Source: Gemmatimonadota bacterium
GTDB taxonomy: Bacteria; Gemmatimonadota; Gemmatimonadetes; Palauibacterales; Palauibacteraceae
Direction: 5' to 3'
DNA length: 33,028 nt
Assembly: GCA_029262175.1 (NCBI GenBank)
Contig: JAJCZV010000061.1
Span: forward strand, 1 to 33,028
Shown here: positions 15,727-23,150 of the stretch, one piece after another
How the letters are laid out: every line of letters starts with the position of its first letter
Numbering within the stretch: position 1 is the first letter of the stretch
Program-made: the position numbers and the translations under genes
The notes under the pieces: model-generated
The model's input: the letters and a program-made list of their open reading frames with translations, nothing else
What the model was told of the DNA's origin: nothing
Database searches by the model: none

Positions 15727-16746
15727 TTATGCGGTTCTTACGCCCAAGCCGGGCTCCTCTCCGAGGACGATACGGCCCCCTTCCAGGTGCGGCCCGATGA
15801 ACGGATCCGTTTTGAGCAACGCGGCCCCATCTAGGTCCGCATAGTCTACGAGCGGTGCGATATGGGCCCCGGCAGCGATGCCCAGCGTCGTCTCCAGCAT
15901 ACAGCCGAGCATGACTTGGAGGCCGTGCGAACGGGCCGTGTGGATCATGCGAAGCGCCTCTCGCACCCCGCCGCACTTGGCGAGTTTGATGTTGATCCCA
16001 TCGACGAGGCCGACCAGACCCGGGATATCGGTCGCGATGACGCTCGACTCGTCGACGAAGATCGGGAGCTCCGATCGCCCACGGACGAACGCCAGCTCTT
16101 CGCGCGCCGCGGGACCCAGCGGTTGCTCGACGTATTCGACGCCGTACTCCGCGCACATCGCGCAGCCCTCGACCGCCTGGCTCGGCGTCCATGCCGCGTT
16201 CGCGTCGACACGCAGCAGCTTGTCCGGGGCAGCGCTGCGGACCGCCTGGAGCCGGGGTTCATCGTCATCACTCCCGAGTTTGATCTTGAGAATCGGATAC
16301 TCCTCGGCCTCGCGCGTCTTCTCGGCCATCACTTCGGGCGTATCGATCCCAATCGTAAACGAGCTCAGTGGCGCCTCGGTCGGATCGAGTCCCCACATCT
16401 TCCAGAGGGGAAGTCCGACCCGTTTTCCGATCCAATCGTGTAACGCCGATGAGATCGACGAATGTGCGGAGCCGTTCCCACCCAATAGAGCACGCAAGTC
16501 TCGCTCGATCGGCTCAAGCTTGAACGGATCATCGATCGCTTCCAGGCGCGGAGTGAGCTTGGCCAGCGCGGCGTGCACGGTGGCTGCCGTCTCGCCGTAA
16601 TACGCGGAGGGGTCCGCTTCGCCCCACCCTTCGACGCCCTCGTGTTCGAGCCGAAGCCATACGACATCATCGCCGGTCTTTACGTTTCGACTGATCCCGA
16701 ACGGGTGCTTGGTCTCGACGCGGATCGTCTCCCAGGAGGCCTTCAT
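15727..16746 (-). CDS. Dipeptide epimerase (enolase superfamily)
   Basis: Enzymes of this group, such as L-Ala-D/L-Glu epimerase, invert a dipeptide's second residue, often in murein peptide recycling. The 339-residue protein has all superfamily residues: LKIKLG with the KxK pair (154, 156), RVDANAAW with metal Asp181, VEQP with Glu207, FVDES with Asp232, NIKLAKCGG with catalytic Lys254, and DLDGAALLKTDPF in place of the substrate-binding DxD. An ATG at 16758 is possible, but ATG 16746 overlaps the stop of the M24 peptidase gene as ATGA and begins MKASWETIRVE like the family. With the peptidase upstream this suggests uptake and breakdown of D-amino-acid-containing dipeptides; the exact dipeptide cannot be read from sequence. 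Confidence 0.9.
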   Translation of the reverse strand: MKASWETIRVETKHPFGISRNVKTGDDVVWLRLEHEGVEGWGEADPSAYYGETAATVHAALAKLTPRLEAIDDPFKLEPIERDLRALLGGNGSAHSSISSALHDWIGKRVGLPLWKMWGLDPTEAPLSSFTIGIDTPEVMAEKTREAEEYPILKIKLGSDDDEPRLQAVRSAAPDKLLRVDANAAWTPSQAVEGCAMCAEYGVEYVEQPLGPAAREELAFVRGRSELPIFVDESSVIATDIPGLVGLVDGINIKLAKCGGVREALRMIHTARSHGLQVMLGCMLETTLGIAAGAHIAPLVDYADLDGAALLKTDPFIGPHLEGGRIVLGEEPGLGVRTA

Positions 16747-17972
16747 CCGGCGAGCCATAGGCCGTATTGGATCTTCGACGGGGTCACCTCCGGCCCGTCT
16801 TCCCGCATGAACACGTCGATCTCGGTTCGATGACCGAAACGTCCCTCTAGATACACCCCCGGCTCGACGGAAAAACCGACCCCCGGCACCAGACGTCGGT
16901 TGTCTCGCATCTCGAGGCTGTCGAGCGTCGGACCGACGCCATGAATCTCGCGATCGATCGCGTGGCCGGTTCGGTGGAAGATCGCGTCCGCGTAGCCGCG
17001 CTCGGTGAGGATCTCTATCGAGCGCCGATCCGCATCGGCGCCCGTCGCGTCGTTCTTCTCACGGATCACGTCGACCGCGCCGTCGCGCGCTGCAACCACG
17101 GCCTCCCAGGCTTCGGTGACGTCGGTGGGCGGCGTCGGACCGAGAAAACCCATCCAGGTCTGATCGGCGAATACTGCGTCGGGTTCATCGGCCACACGGC
17201 CCCAGAGATCGACCATGAACACCTCGTCAGAGGCGAGCTGCGAGGAGCCGACTTCTGGAGGAGAGTAGTGCGGCTTCGCGGCATTGGGACCGACGGCAAT
17301 GATCGTGTCGCCCTCGGTCAGGCCCTCGCTGACCAAGCGGGCGCGAACCCACTGCGCGAGGTCGTACTCCGTCTTGGGGATCGGTTCGCCAGCTAGGTCG
17401 TACGCACCGCTCGTCGTCGGATCCCGTTTTGCTGAAACCCCCGCCGCGCGCGCCGCGAGTTCGAACGCGGTCCGCGCCGTGCGGGCCAGAATCTCGGAGG
17501 CTCGGATGTGAAGGTCGTAGCCGCGCTCGCCCCATTGAGCGGCCGTACTCGAAATCAGGTCGACCGAACTGACGACGGTGACGCCCAGCGACTCGATCAG
17601 TTCGACGACTCCAGCCGGTACGTTGTCGATGTAGGGGATGGCGTCGCGCGGACTGACCTCCATCGCGACCGCATGCATCCCATCCAACATCTCGCGAAGG
17701 CTTTCCTCCATCTCATCGCCACCCACGTAGCTCTTCAGCTCATATGGCCACCCATCCCAGCCGGAGACTTCGATCTTCTGGACGAGCGCGACCGGAGGCA
17801 CCCCCGGCTCGATGAGGACGAAGAAACGACGCTTTTGTCCTTCGGGGAGGCCGACGAGATGGGCGGCTATGGGATTGCGAGCACGGAAGTCATAGAGCAG
17901 CCAGCCGTCAATGTCGTGCTTCGCGAGCTGCAGCGATGCGGTCGACACAAATGCCGGGTCCAAATTCGGCAT
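16743..17972 (-). CDS. M24 family metallopeptidase (Xaa-Pro aminopeptidase/dipeptidase-like)
   Basis: M24 peptidases remove residues next to Pro or cleave X-Pro dipeptides with a two-metal centre. Residues about 1-165 form the N-terminal creatinase-like domain (IDGWLLYDFRARNPIAA, ALVQKIEVSGWDG). The pita-bread domain follows with all five ligands: Asp in FMVDLW, Asp in FADQTW, His in GHAIDREIHG, Glu in SVEPGVYL and Glu in HRTEIDVF. At 409 residues it is full length, cytosolic, with no signal peptide. ATG 17972 is preceded by GAAGGGGAACGGT; an upstream in-frame start at 18011 is less likely. It overlaps the epimerase start by 4 bp and follows the HDAC-like gene by 72 bp. Confidence 0.9.
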   Translation of the reverse strand: MPNLDPAFVSTASLQLAKHDIDGWLLYDFRARNPIAAHLVGLPEGQKRRFFVLIEPGVPPVALVQKIEVSGWDGWPYELKSYVGGDEMEESLREMLDGMHAVAMEVSPRDAIPYIDNVPAGVVELIESLGVTVVSSVDLISSTAAQWGERGYDLHIRASEILARTARTAFELAARAAGVSAKRDPTTSGAYDLAGEPIPKTEYDLAQWVRARLVSEGLTEGDTIIAVGPNAAKPHYSPPEVGSSQLASDEVFMVDLWGRVADEPDAVFADQTWMGFLGPTPPTDVTEAWEAVVAARDGAVDVIREKNDATGADADRRSIEILTERGYADAIFHRTGHAIDREIHGVGPTLDSLEMRDNRRLVPGVGFSVEPGVYLEGRFGHRTEIDVFMREDGPEVTPSKIQYGLWLAG

Positions 17973-18044
17973 ACCGTTCCCCTTCGCGGGTGGTGTAGAG
18001 TTGGGCGCCACACGGGGCGGTTGGGTGGTGGCGTCGCGCCGACG

Positions 18045-19013
18045 CTATGCCGTCGCGCTACTCAACGCAGCGAGGTGCGCAACGACGTTTCGCCCCAGTT
18101 CTTCGGGATTGTAACCGCCCTCGAGAAAGGAAACCACGCGTCCGCGCGCGCTCGGGCGGGTGCGCTCCACGACTTGGTGCGTGAGGTGAGCGAAGTCCTC
18201 CGACCGCAGCGTGAAGCCACCGATCGGATCCTCTGCTCCCGCGTCGAACCCCGCCGAGATCAACACGATATCGGGTTCGAACTTCGACAATGCGGCGTCG
18301 ACGCCCTCGAGGAAGGCATCGACATAGACGGCCGGGGATAGACCGGGCGCCATGGGGAGGTTTTTCGTGAACCCGTCCCCGAGGCCCTGACCGGTTTCGT
18401 GCGCCAGCCCGCTCCCCGGGTAGAGCGGGTGTTGATGCATCGACAGAAAAAACACGTCGGAGCGATCATAGAAGATGTCCTGAGTGCCGTTTCCGTGGTG
18501 CACGTCCCAATCCACGATGAGGACCCGGTCCACATCCGGGTGGGCGCGGGCTCGATGCGCGGCCAAGGCGACGGTATTGAACAAGCAGAACCCCATCGGG
18601 CGATCGCGGGTGGCGTGGTGACCGGGTGGCCGCACCGCGCAGAACGCGCCTCGATGTCGACCCTCCAGCACGGCGTCGACGGCGGCGTACCCGCACCCGA
18701 CGGCCGCGAGCGATGCGTCCCAACTTCCCGACGAAACCACGGTGTCGGGATCGATCTGGATGATCTCGCCGGACTCCACCGCCTGGTCGCACGCAACGCG
18801 AACTTGCGCGACGTGCTCGGGGGTGTGGGTGTTCGTGAGCGTGTCCGGGTCCGCGGCGTCCGGCACGATGGGCTCGACATCCTCGTGCAGCTCCGGCAAG
18901 GCACGATGGAGCGCGTCCATTACGCCGCGCAGACGTCCCTGGTGCTCGGGATGGTGCCAGCCCGTGTCGTGACGGCTGCAGTCCGGGTGTTGATATAGAC
19001 CGATCGAGGCCAT
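18045..19013 (-). CDS. Histone-deacetylase-family amidohydrolase (AcuC/acetylpolyamine amidohydrolase-like)
   Basis: Bacterial members remove acetyl or other acyl groups from amines, for example acetylpolyamines or acetyl-lysine. The 322-residue protein has the complete zinc site: RPPGHHATRDRPMGFCLFN (paired catalytic His), VDWDVHHGNGTQDIFY (zinc Asp and His), SAGFDAGAEDP (zinc Asp) and the glycine-rich FLEGGYN with the transition-state Tyr. The N-terminus HPDCSRHDTGWHHPEHQGR is typical of the class II-like bacterial branch. The frame is open far upstream, but ATG 19013 begins the family sequence and follows GAGAAG. It heads a minus-strand run with the M24 peptidase, epimerase and TrpF-like genes, so its substrate may be an N-acyl peptide or amino-acid derivative. 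Confidence 0.92.
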   Translation of the reverse strand: MASIGLYQHPDCSRHDTGWHHPEHQGRLRGVMDALHRALPELHEDVEPIVPDAADPDTLTNTHTPEHVAQVRVACDQAVESGEIIQIDPDTVVSSGSWDASLAAVGCGYAAVDAVLEGRHRGAFCAVRPPGHHATRDRPMGFCLFNTVALAAHRARAHPDVDRVLIVDWDVHHGNGTQDIFYDRSDVFFLSMHQHPLYPGSGLAHETGQGLGDGFTKNLPMAPGLSPAVYVDAFLEGVDAALSKFEPDIVLISAGFDAGAEDPIGGFTLRSEDFAHLTHQVVERTRPSARGRVVSFLEGGYNPEELGRNVVAHLAALSSATA

Positions 19014-19063
19014 CGTTCGCTTCTCGGCGTAGAACCACGTGGCAGGGAAACTCGGGTCGCCGT

Positions 19064-19091
19064 ACACTAGCTTCGACACCGAGTCCGGCAA
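19064..19091 (-). promoter_or_regulatory. Weak promoter candidate for the HDAC-peptidase-epimerase unit
   Basis: On the minus strand TTGCCG (19091-19086) and TAGTGT (19069-19064) are 16 bp apart, about 50 bp upstream of the ATG at 19013. The -10 match is only three of six. Confidence 0.28.
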
Positions 19092-19137
19092 GCATGGCGC
19101 TGCCGCGTGACCGGTGCGGGGGAGTGGGGAGCGGCGG

Positions 19138-20157
19138 ATGGAGCAGGCGAAACGCACACGTTCAGGGGTCCGGTCGTGGGGGCCGGCTCTATTTCTCGTC
19201 CCATCTCTCCTCGGCTGCGACGTCGAGTGGGGTGGTGGCCAGATTTCCCTGGAGAATCCTGCTCCACCCCCGGACACCACCGCCGTCGCCGAAGCGCTCG
19301 AGCCCGAGCAGGTCGCGCTTCCCTCGCTACCGCATCTGTTCCTGGTTCGGTTGGAACCGGATGGGTCGGCGCGATCGGTCGCGATCGCCGGGATGGACGT
19401 CGGGGAAGGCGAGACGCGCTTTGCGGCGGTCGAAATCCCCGAGGAGGACCCCTCCTATCGGGCCCGTTTCGACTCCGCGTTTCTGGCTCCTCAGACCGAG
19501 TTCGAGTTGTTGGCGCGCGGTGGACGGGTCGGAACGCTCGTGCTGGACAGCCGGGCCCGCTCTGGCTCGGGGGTGTGCGCCTCGATCGCGACCGGGCAGG
19601 CCATCGTGACGCCCGGTCAAGAAGTGCCGGCTTGGGCGTTCGCGGTACCGCTCGGGACAGCACAGGCTGGGCCTCCTCGACGTATCGAGGCCTCGCAGAT
19701 CGAATCCTCGATGGCACGGGCCGGGCCGGTCTTGGCCGAGAATCTGATCGGTGGTAGCCGTGCGTTTCTGGCGCGTCGAGTCGCGATGGCTCCGGTCCGG
19801 CTCTCGGGCGACTCCCTCAGCGGGATGGCCGCGACCTTTTTGATCGCCGACTCCTTGGCGGTAGGTCCGCCTGGCGAGAATGCGGTGTCGCTGTTTTTCA
19901 TCGCGCGCCGCGAAGCGGGTCGAGGATTCATTCCGGTGTGGCAGGAGCTGCGACGCTACAACAGCGAAGCCGACAAGGCGGCGTTCGAGTACCTCGATTG
20001 GATCTTGCTGCCGGGTGGCCGGGTCGATGTGCTACGGCAATACGGAGGCAGTGCGGTTCAGCTCGCCCTCGCGCTGAGGCCGGGCGGTGGCGAACCGGAG
20101 ATCACTTGGACGGAACCGTCGGCGTGTGAGTCGTTGTCGCGGATCGAAACCAACTAG
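19138..20157 (+). CDS. Lipoprotein of unknown function
   Basis: The 339-residue product has a clear lipoprotein signal: basic start (MEQAKRTRSG), hydrophobic core and lipobox SLLGC with Cys27. The residue after Cys is Asp, which in enteric bacteria keeps lipoproteins in the inner membrane; whether that rule holds here is unknown. A Pro/Thr-rich spacer (about 38-60) leads to a globular part with many short strands (LPHLFLVRLEPDGS, FELLARGGRVGTLVLDS). A later region (FFIARREAGRGFIPVWQEL) ends with strands before ESLSRIETN. I recognise no family. ATG 19138 follows GGGGAGCGGCGG; a GTG at 19114 is in frame but less likely. It is divergent from the HDAC-like gene and convergent with the sigma factor. 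Confidence 0.75.
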   Translation: MEQAKRTRSGVRSWGPALFLVPSLLGCDVEWGGGQISLENPAPPPDTTAVAEALEPEQVALPSLPHLFLVRLEPDGSARSVAIAGMDVGEGETRFAAVEIPEEDPSYRARFDSAFLAPQTEFELLARGGRVGTLVLDSRARSGSGVCASIATGQAIVTPGQEVPAWAFAVPLGTAQAGPPRRIEASQIESSMARAGPVLAENLIGGSRAFLARRVAMAPVRLSGDSLSGMAATFLIADSLAVGPPGENAVSLFFIARREAGRGFIPVWQELRRYNSEADKAAFEYLDWILLPGGRVDVLRQYGGSAVQLALALRPGGGEPEITWTEPSACESLSRIETN

Positions 20158-20173
20158 ATCGAGGCGGCCCAGA

Positions 20174-21040
20174 CTACGCGGCGAAGGTCTCGAGCGCCGC
20201 GCCTTGCTCGCCTTCTTTGATTTCCCTGAGCGCTCGGTCACGAAGCTGTCGTACCCGCTCACGGGTCACTCCGAGCAGGTTTCCGATCTCTTCGAGCGTA
20301 TGGGAGTCTTCTCCCTGTAGTCCGTAGTAGAGACGAACGACGCGCGCGTCGCGCGGGCGCAAATGTCGGAGCGCTTTGGCGATGTGCTGTCTGAGAATCG
20401 ATGCTTCTACTTTCTCCTCGACACTGTGCTCGTCGACAAGAAAGCGTTCGGATATGCTGCTGTCTTCCGACGGACCCGCCGGCGCGTCGAGCCGGACTTC
20501 CGAAGCCGTTAGACGCCGCAGCATCTCCACCGTCGGCGTCGACAACAGAGCGACGACACCGATCTCCTCATCGGTCGGCTCCCGATCGAGTTTCTGCCGC
20601 AGCTCAGCTCTGACTCGTACGACCCGCGCGAGTTCGGTCGCCCGGTTCAGCGGCAGACGCACCACTCGACCTTGTTTGGCCAAGGCCGCGAGGATCGACT
20701 GACGGATCCACCAAACGGCGTAACTGATAAACTTCACGCCATGATCGGGATCGAACTTTCCGGCCGCGGTGATGAGGCCGACGTTCCCCTCTTGGATGAG
20801 ATCAGAAAAGCTGAGTCCGCGGTTCTGGTAGCGTTTCGCAACGGAGATGACGAATCGAAGATTCGAGCGGACTAGCGTGTCTAGCGCGCCTTGGTCGCCC
20901 GTTTGCGCGAGACGCGCAATCGTCTCTTCTTCGTCCGGTGAGAGAAGGGGGTAGCGGCTCAGGTCCCCGAGATAAAGATCGAGGAGAGACGACATTCCGT
21001 CTGAGAGGTCGACCGATGACCGTCCGCGGTTTCGGAGCAT
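20174..21040 (-). CDS. Sigma-70 family RNA polymerase sigma factor (group 1/2 type without region 1.1)
   Basis: The factor directs RNA polymerase to promoters. Region 1.2 is at about 17-50 (LDLYLGDLSRYPLLSPDEEE). Region 2 is at about 54-124 (NLRFVISVAKRYQNRGLSFS, DLIQEGNVGLITAAGKFD, FISYAVWWIRQSI). Region 3 is at about 135-210, and region 4 at about 222-276 (HTLEEIGNLLGVTRERVRQL). The recognition helices are close to the housekeeping consensus, so it likely reads TTGACA/TATAAT-type promoters. At 288 residues without region 1.1 it fits RpoS-like or other secondary factors, or the short main sigma factor seen in some phyla; I cannot tell which. ATG 21040 is assumed; ATG 20995 would also keep region 1.2. 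It lies downstream of the metallophosphoesterase, with its own promoter candidate. Confidence 0.9.
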   Translation of the reverse strand: MLRNRGRSSVDLSDGMSSLLDLYLGDLSRYPLLSPDEEETIARLAQTGDQGALDTLVRSNLRFVISVAKRYQNRGLSFSDLIQEGNVGLITAAGKFDPDHGVKFISYAVWWIRQSILAALAKQGRVVRLPLNRATELARVVRVRAELRQKLDREPTDEEIGVVALLSTPTVEMLRRLTASEVRLDAPAGPSEDSSISERFLVDEHSVEEKVEASILRQHIAKALRHLRPRDARVVRLYYGLQGEDSHTLEEIGNLLGVTRERVRQLRDRALREIKEGEQGAALETFAA

Positions 21041-21090
21041 AGATCCGTTTGGGAACCCGCTTGTGCTTCCGTGGTTACCGCCGGGAGGCC

Positions 21091-21119
21091 AAGCTAGAAG
21101 CGGTGCATATCAGTCGCAA
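21091..21119 (-). promoter_or_regulatory. Candidate promoter of the sigma factor gene
   Basis: On the minus strand TTGCGA (21119-21114) and TAGCTT (21096-21091) are exactly 17 bp apart, in the 88-bp gap before the ATG at 21040. The 8-mer TTGTGCTT occurs on both sides (21061-21068 and 21123-21130) and might be a regulator site. Confidence 0.38.
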
Positions 21120-21128
21120 CTTTTGTGC

Positions 21129-21938
21129 TTAGTAGCGACCGCGCATCCGTTCCTTCGCGGGCAGGATTTCGAGACACGTTGTCCACCATCCGCTTTCGAC
21201 CGTCTCGATGAATTCTTGCGGGAGGCGCTCTTCCCTCATCTCGGCGGCAAGGCGCTCATGGTCGTAAGTCACCGGCACAAACTCGACGCGAGTCCGATCC
21301 TCCCGGACGTCGCTGGGCGCGACCTCGACAAGCGCGTACCACACGTTGGTGGTCCCATCGTTTGCAGGTCTACCGAGCACGCCGACGTTGGCAAAACGGC
21401 CGACACCGGGAAGGGTTCGTTGCCAGTGAATGCCGGTATGCGTGCCCAGGATGAGATCGGCTTTCAGCTCTTTGGCCATATGGGAGAGAAACTGCGTTGA
21501 CGTCGCGGACTCCCAGAGAAACTCGTTCATTCGTCGTGGACTTCCGTGACAGAACAAGATGCGGACGCCGTCGACGTCCAGCGTCAGTTCGGCTGGCAGT
21601 TCTCCCATCCAACGACGCCAGCGTTCGCTCGTGTTTTGATAGGTGTAGCGGTAGGACAAGCGGGCGAAGTAGTTGTCGCGCGGATCCGTGTAGCCGCACT
21701 GACAATCGTCCAGGCCGCGGGCGATGGAGTCGTCATAGTTGCCGCGCATGACCCGGACGTCGGCGTCCACGAGAAGCGGAAACACTTTGTCGGGATTGGG
21801 ACCAAAGGCGCCGAAGTCGCCTAGACAGTAGAGAGCGGTAGCCCCTCGTGCCGTGGCGTCTTCGATGGCGGCTTCGAGCGCGAGGTGGTTGCTATAAACG
21901 CCGCCGAAAACCGCGATGCGTTTTGGCTCAGGCGACAT
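21129..21938 (-). CDS. Metallophosphoesterase-fold protein with an altered metal site
   Basis: The 269-residue protein matches the YfcE/ApaH-like metallophosphoesterase fold, which hydrolyses phosphate mono- or diesters. Preserved: YCLGDFGAFGPNPDKVFPLL with metal Asp41, GNYDD with Asn67, FCHGSP with a metal His, and GTHTGIHW as the final His motif. Altered: the first motif, normally SDIHGN with two metal ligands, is GGVYSN (12-17), and the His of GNHD is Tyr68. A CxC pair (Cys79, Cys81) follows. It may bind one metal, use another metal, or act as a binding protein. ATG 21938 overlaps the end of the radical SAM gene by 11 bp; an upstream in-frame ATG at 21977 lies deeper inside that gene. The overlap implies joint expression and a shared task. 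Confidence 0.82.
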   Translation of the reverse strand: MSPEPKRIAVFGGVYSNHLALEAAIEDATARGATALYCLGDFGAFGPNPDKVFPLLVDADVRVMRGNYDDSIARGLDDCQCGYTDPRDNYFARLSYRYTYQNTSERWRRWMGELPAELTLDVDGVRILFCHGSPRRMNEFLWESATSTQFLSHMAKELKADLILGTHTGIHWQRTLPGVGRFANVGVLGRPANDGTTNVWYALVEVAPSDVREDRTRVEFVPVTYDHERLAAEMREERLPQEFIETVESGWWTTCLEILPAKERMRGRY

Positions 21939-22872
21939 CTTGTCCGATGCCACCGTAGTTCGAACAGATGGCTCCATGTAACCAACAGGTGTAGCACGCC
22001 GACTTGTCGAGACGGAAGGGCTCGGCCGCTTCCTCGAGCGTATCGCCCATACGGGCGTCCTCCGAGTCGATCAGAATCGGACACACGTACACACCACGAT
22101 TCGTGATGACCCGACTCGACGCACAGATCAATTGCTTCTCGTCGAAGTCCTCCAGCATCTCGGCGGTCACGCGCTCGTGTTCAGTATACCCGGTCCCGCG
22201 CACCGCTTCTCTGCCGATCTTTAGCGAAGGAAGGATCTTGAGCCGCGGGTTTCGATACCCCAGAGCTTGAAGCTGTTCGACGAACGCTCGTCGGACTTTT
22301 TCGTCTTTCTCGGGGGCCCAAACTTGTGTGGCGGTCATGATGGGGAGGAAGCCGTGCTCCAGGAGCTTCTGGATCCCTTCCATGGCCCGGTCGAAGGTTC
22401 CTTCGCCGCGAATCGGATCGTTGGTCTCGGGCGTGGGTCCATCGATGGACACGCGGATCTCGAGCGAGTACGGAGAGGCAGCAGCGATTCGAGCCAGCGG
22501 CTCCAGCGATCGTTCCGGGAGAAGCGTGCCGTTCGTGAGTACGGAGGCCGGACCACGTTCGAGCGTGAGTTCGAGCATCCGCGGGAGATCCGCGTGCATG
22601 AACGGCTCGCCACCGGTGAAGTAGTAGTCCTTTACGCCCCACGAACTCGAACGCTCGAGCCACGTCTCGACTTCTGCAAGACTGAGGAACTCGAAAGAGT
22701 GGTTGTCCGGAGAGCAGCTGATGAAACAGTGGGTGCAACGAAGATTGCAGATCGTGCCCGTGACCTGGAACCAAAGTGTGTCGAGGTGGTCCAGCCCCAC
22801 ATATGGCGCATCGACACCGGCGGCTCGGCCGTCTCCGGCGCTCGGGTCGATCGGTAGCGCAGTTCCTGACAT
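21928..22872 (-). CDS. Radical SAM enzyme with SPASM-like C-terminus
   Basis: The enzyme should cleave S-adenosylmethionine to start radical chemistry. The 314-residue protein has CNLRCTHC (Cys42, 46, 49) for the SAM-binding [4Fe-4S] cluster, a further Cys53, YYFTGGEPFMH as the SAM-contact motif and VLTNGT in the barrel. Five C-terminal cysteines (250, 264, 293, 296, 303; CPILID, CYTCWLHGAICSN) resemble a SPASM/twitch domain that holds auxiliary clusters, as in peptide- and small-molecule-modifying enzymes. The first 25 residues are Gly/Asp/Ala-rich and probably disordered. I cannot name the substrate; no clear precursor peptide lies nearby. ATG 22872 follows AAAAAGGTTCACCGC, a fair ribosome site. 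The gene overlaps the metallophosphoesterase gene and stands behind an operator-like dyad. Confidence 0.9.
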   Translation of the reverse strand: MSGTALPIDPSAGDGRAAGVDAPYVGLDHLDTLWFQVTGTICNLRCTHCFISCSPDNHSFEFLSLAEVETWLERSSSWGVKDYYFTGGEPFMHADLPRMLELTLERGPASVLTNGTLLPERSLEPLARIAAASPYSLEIRVSIDGPTPETNDPIRGEGTFDRAMEGIQKLLEHGFLPIMTATQVWAPEKDEKVRRAFVEQLQALGYRNPRLKILPSLKIGREAVRGTGYTEHERVTAEMLEDFDEKQLICASSRVITNRGVYVCPILIDSEDARMGDTLEEAAEPFRLDKSACYTCWLHGAICSNYGGIGQDVA

Positions 22873-23150
22873 GCGGTGAACCTTTTTGGGTGCCTTAAAC
22901 GGTGAGCCTATCGAGATGTCTTATACGTTGTTCTTACGGTCGGTACTGCCACGCAGTACTACCACGCTCTACGGCGGCCTCTGGTTCCCCGATCAGCACC
23001 GGGGGCACGCCTCGGGCGAGTTCTTCGCGCTTGGGACGATAACCGCTTGTCCAAGTTGACGAGTCGGGAGAGGTTGTCGACCTTCGCTCGGCGACCGATT
23101 GGTCGGCGCCTTTCTCTAAGCATCGGAGCGTTGCCTGTGGGGTCGAGGGT
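22873..23150. other. 278-bp divergent intergenic region
   Basis: It separates the radical SAM gene (minus) from the PP2C gene (plus). It holds the dyad and -10 box at 22920-22959. A minus-strand frame stays open across it into the PP2C gene and ends at 22934, but it has no ATG or TTG here, only GTG 23008 and GTG 22999 (24- and 21-residue products). I see no RNA gene or repeat otherwise. Confidence 0.5.
22920..22959 (-). promoter_or_regulatory. Operator-like dyad and -10 box upstream of the radical SAM gene
   Basis: GTACTGC-CAC-GCAGTAC (22943-22959) is a perfect 7-bp inverted repeat with a 3-bp spacer. On the minus strand TATAAG (22925-22920) is a good -10 box, and a 17-bp spacer puts the -35 position at 22943-22948, inside the dyad. 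A regulator bound there would cover or replace the -35 element. The start codon lies about 48 bp downstream. Which regulator binds cannot be read. Confidence 0.5.

Noticed and set aside
15722..16192. N-terminal extension of the TrpF-like frame into the epimerase gene, suggesting a fusion
   Set aside because: The extension is an Arg/Gly-rich shadow of the epimerase in another frame; ATG 15721 starts the family sequence.
22934..23008. A possible 24-residue peptide (GTG 23008 or 22999) ending AWQYRP just upstream of the radical SAM gene, as a precursor peptide
   Set aside because: There is no ATG and only a poor ribosome site. The Ser-Thr-Ala-Trp-Gln-Tyr codons are exactly the operator-like dyad, so the sequence is better explained as a regulatory site.
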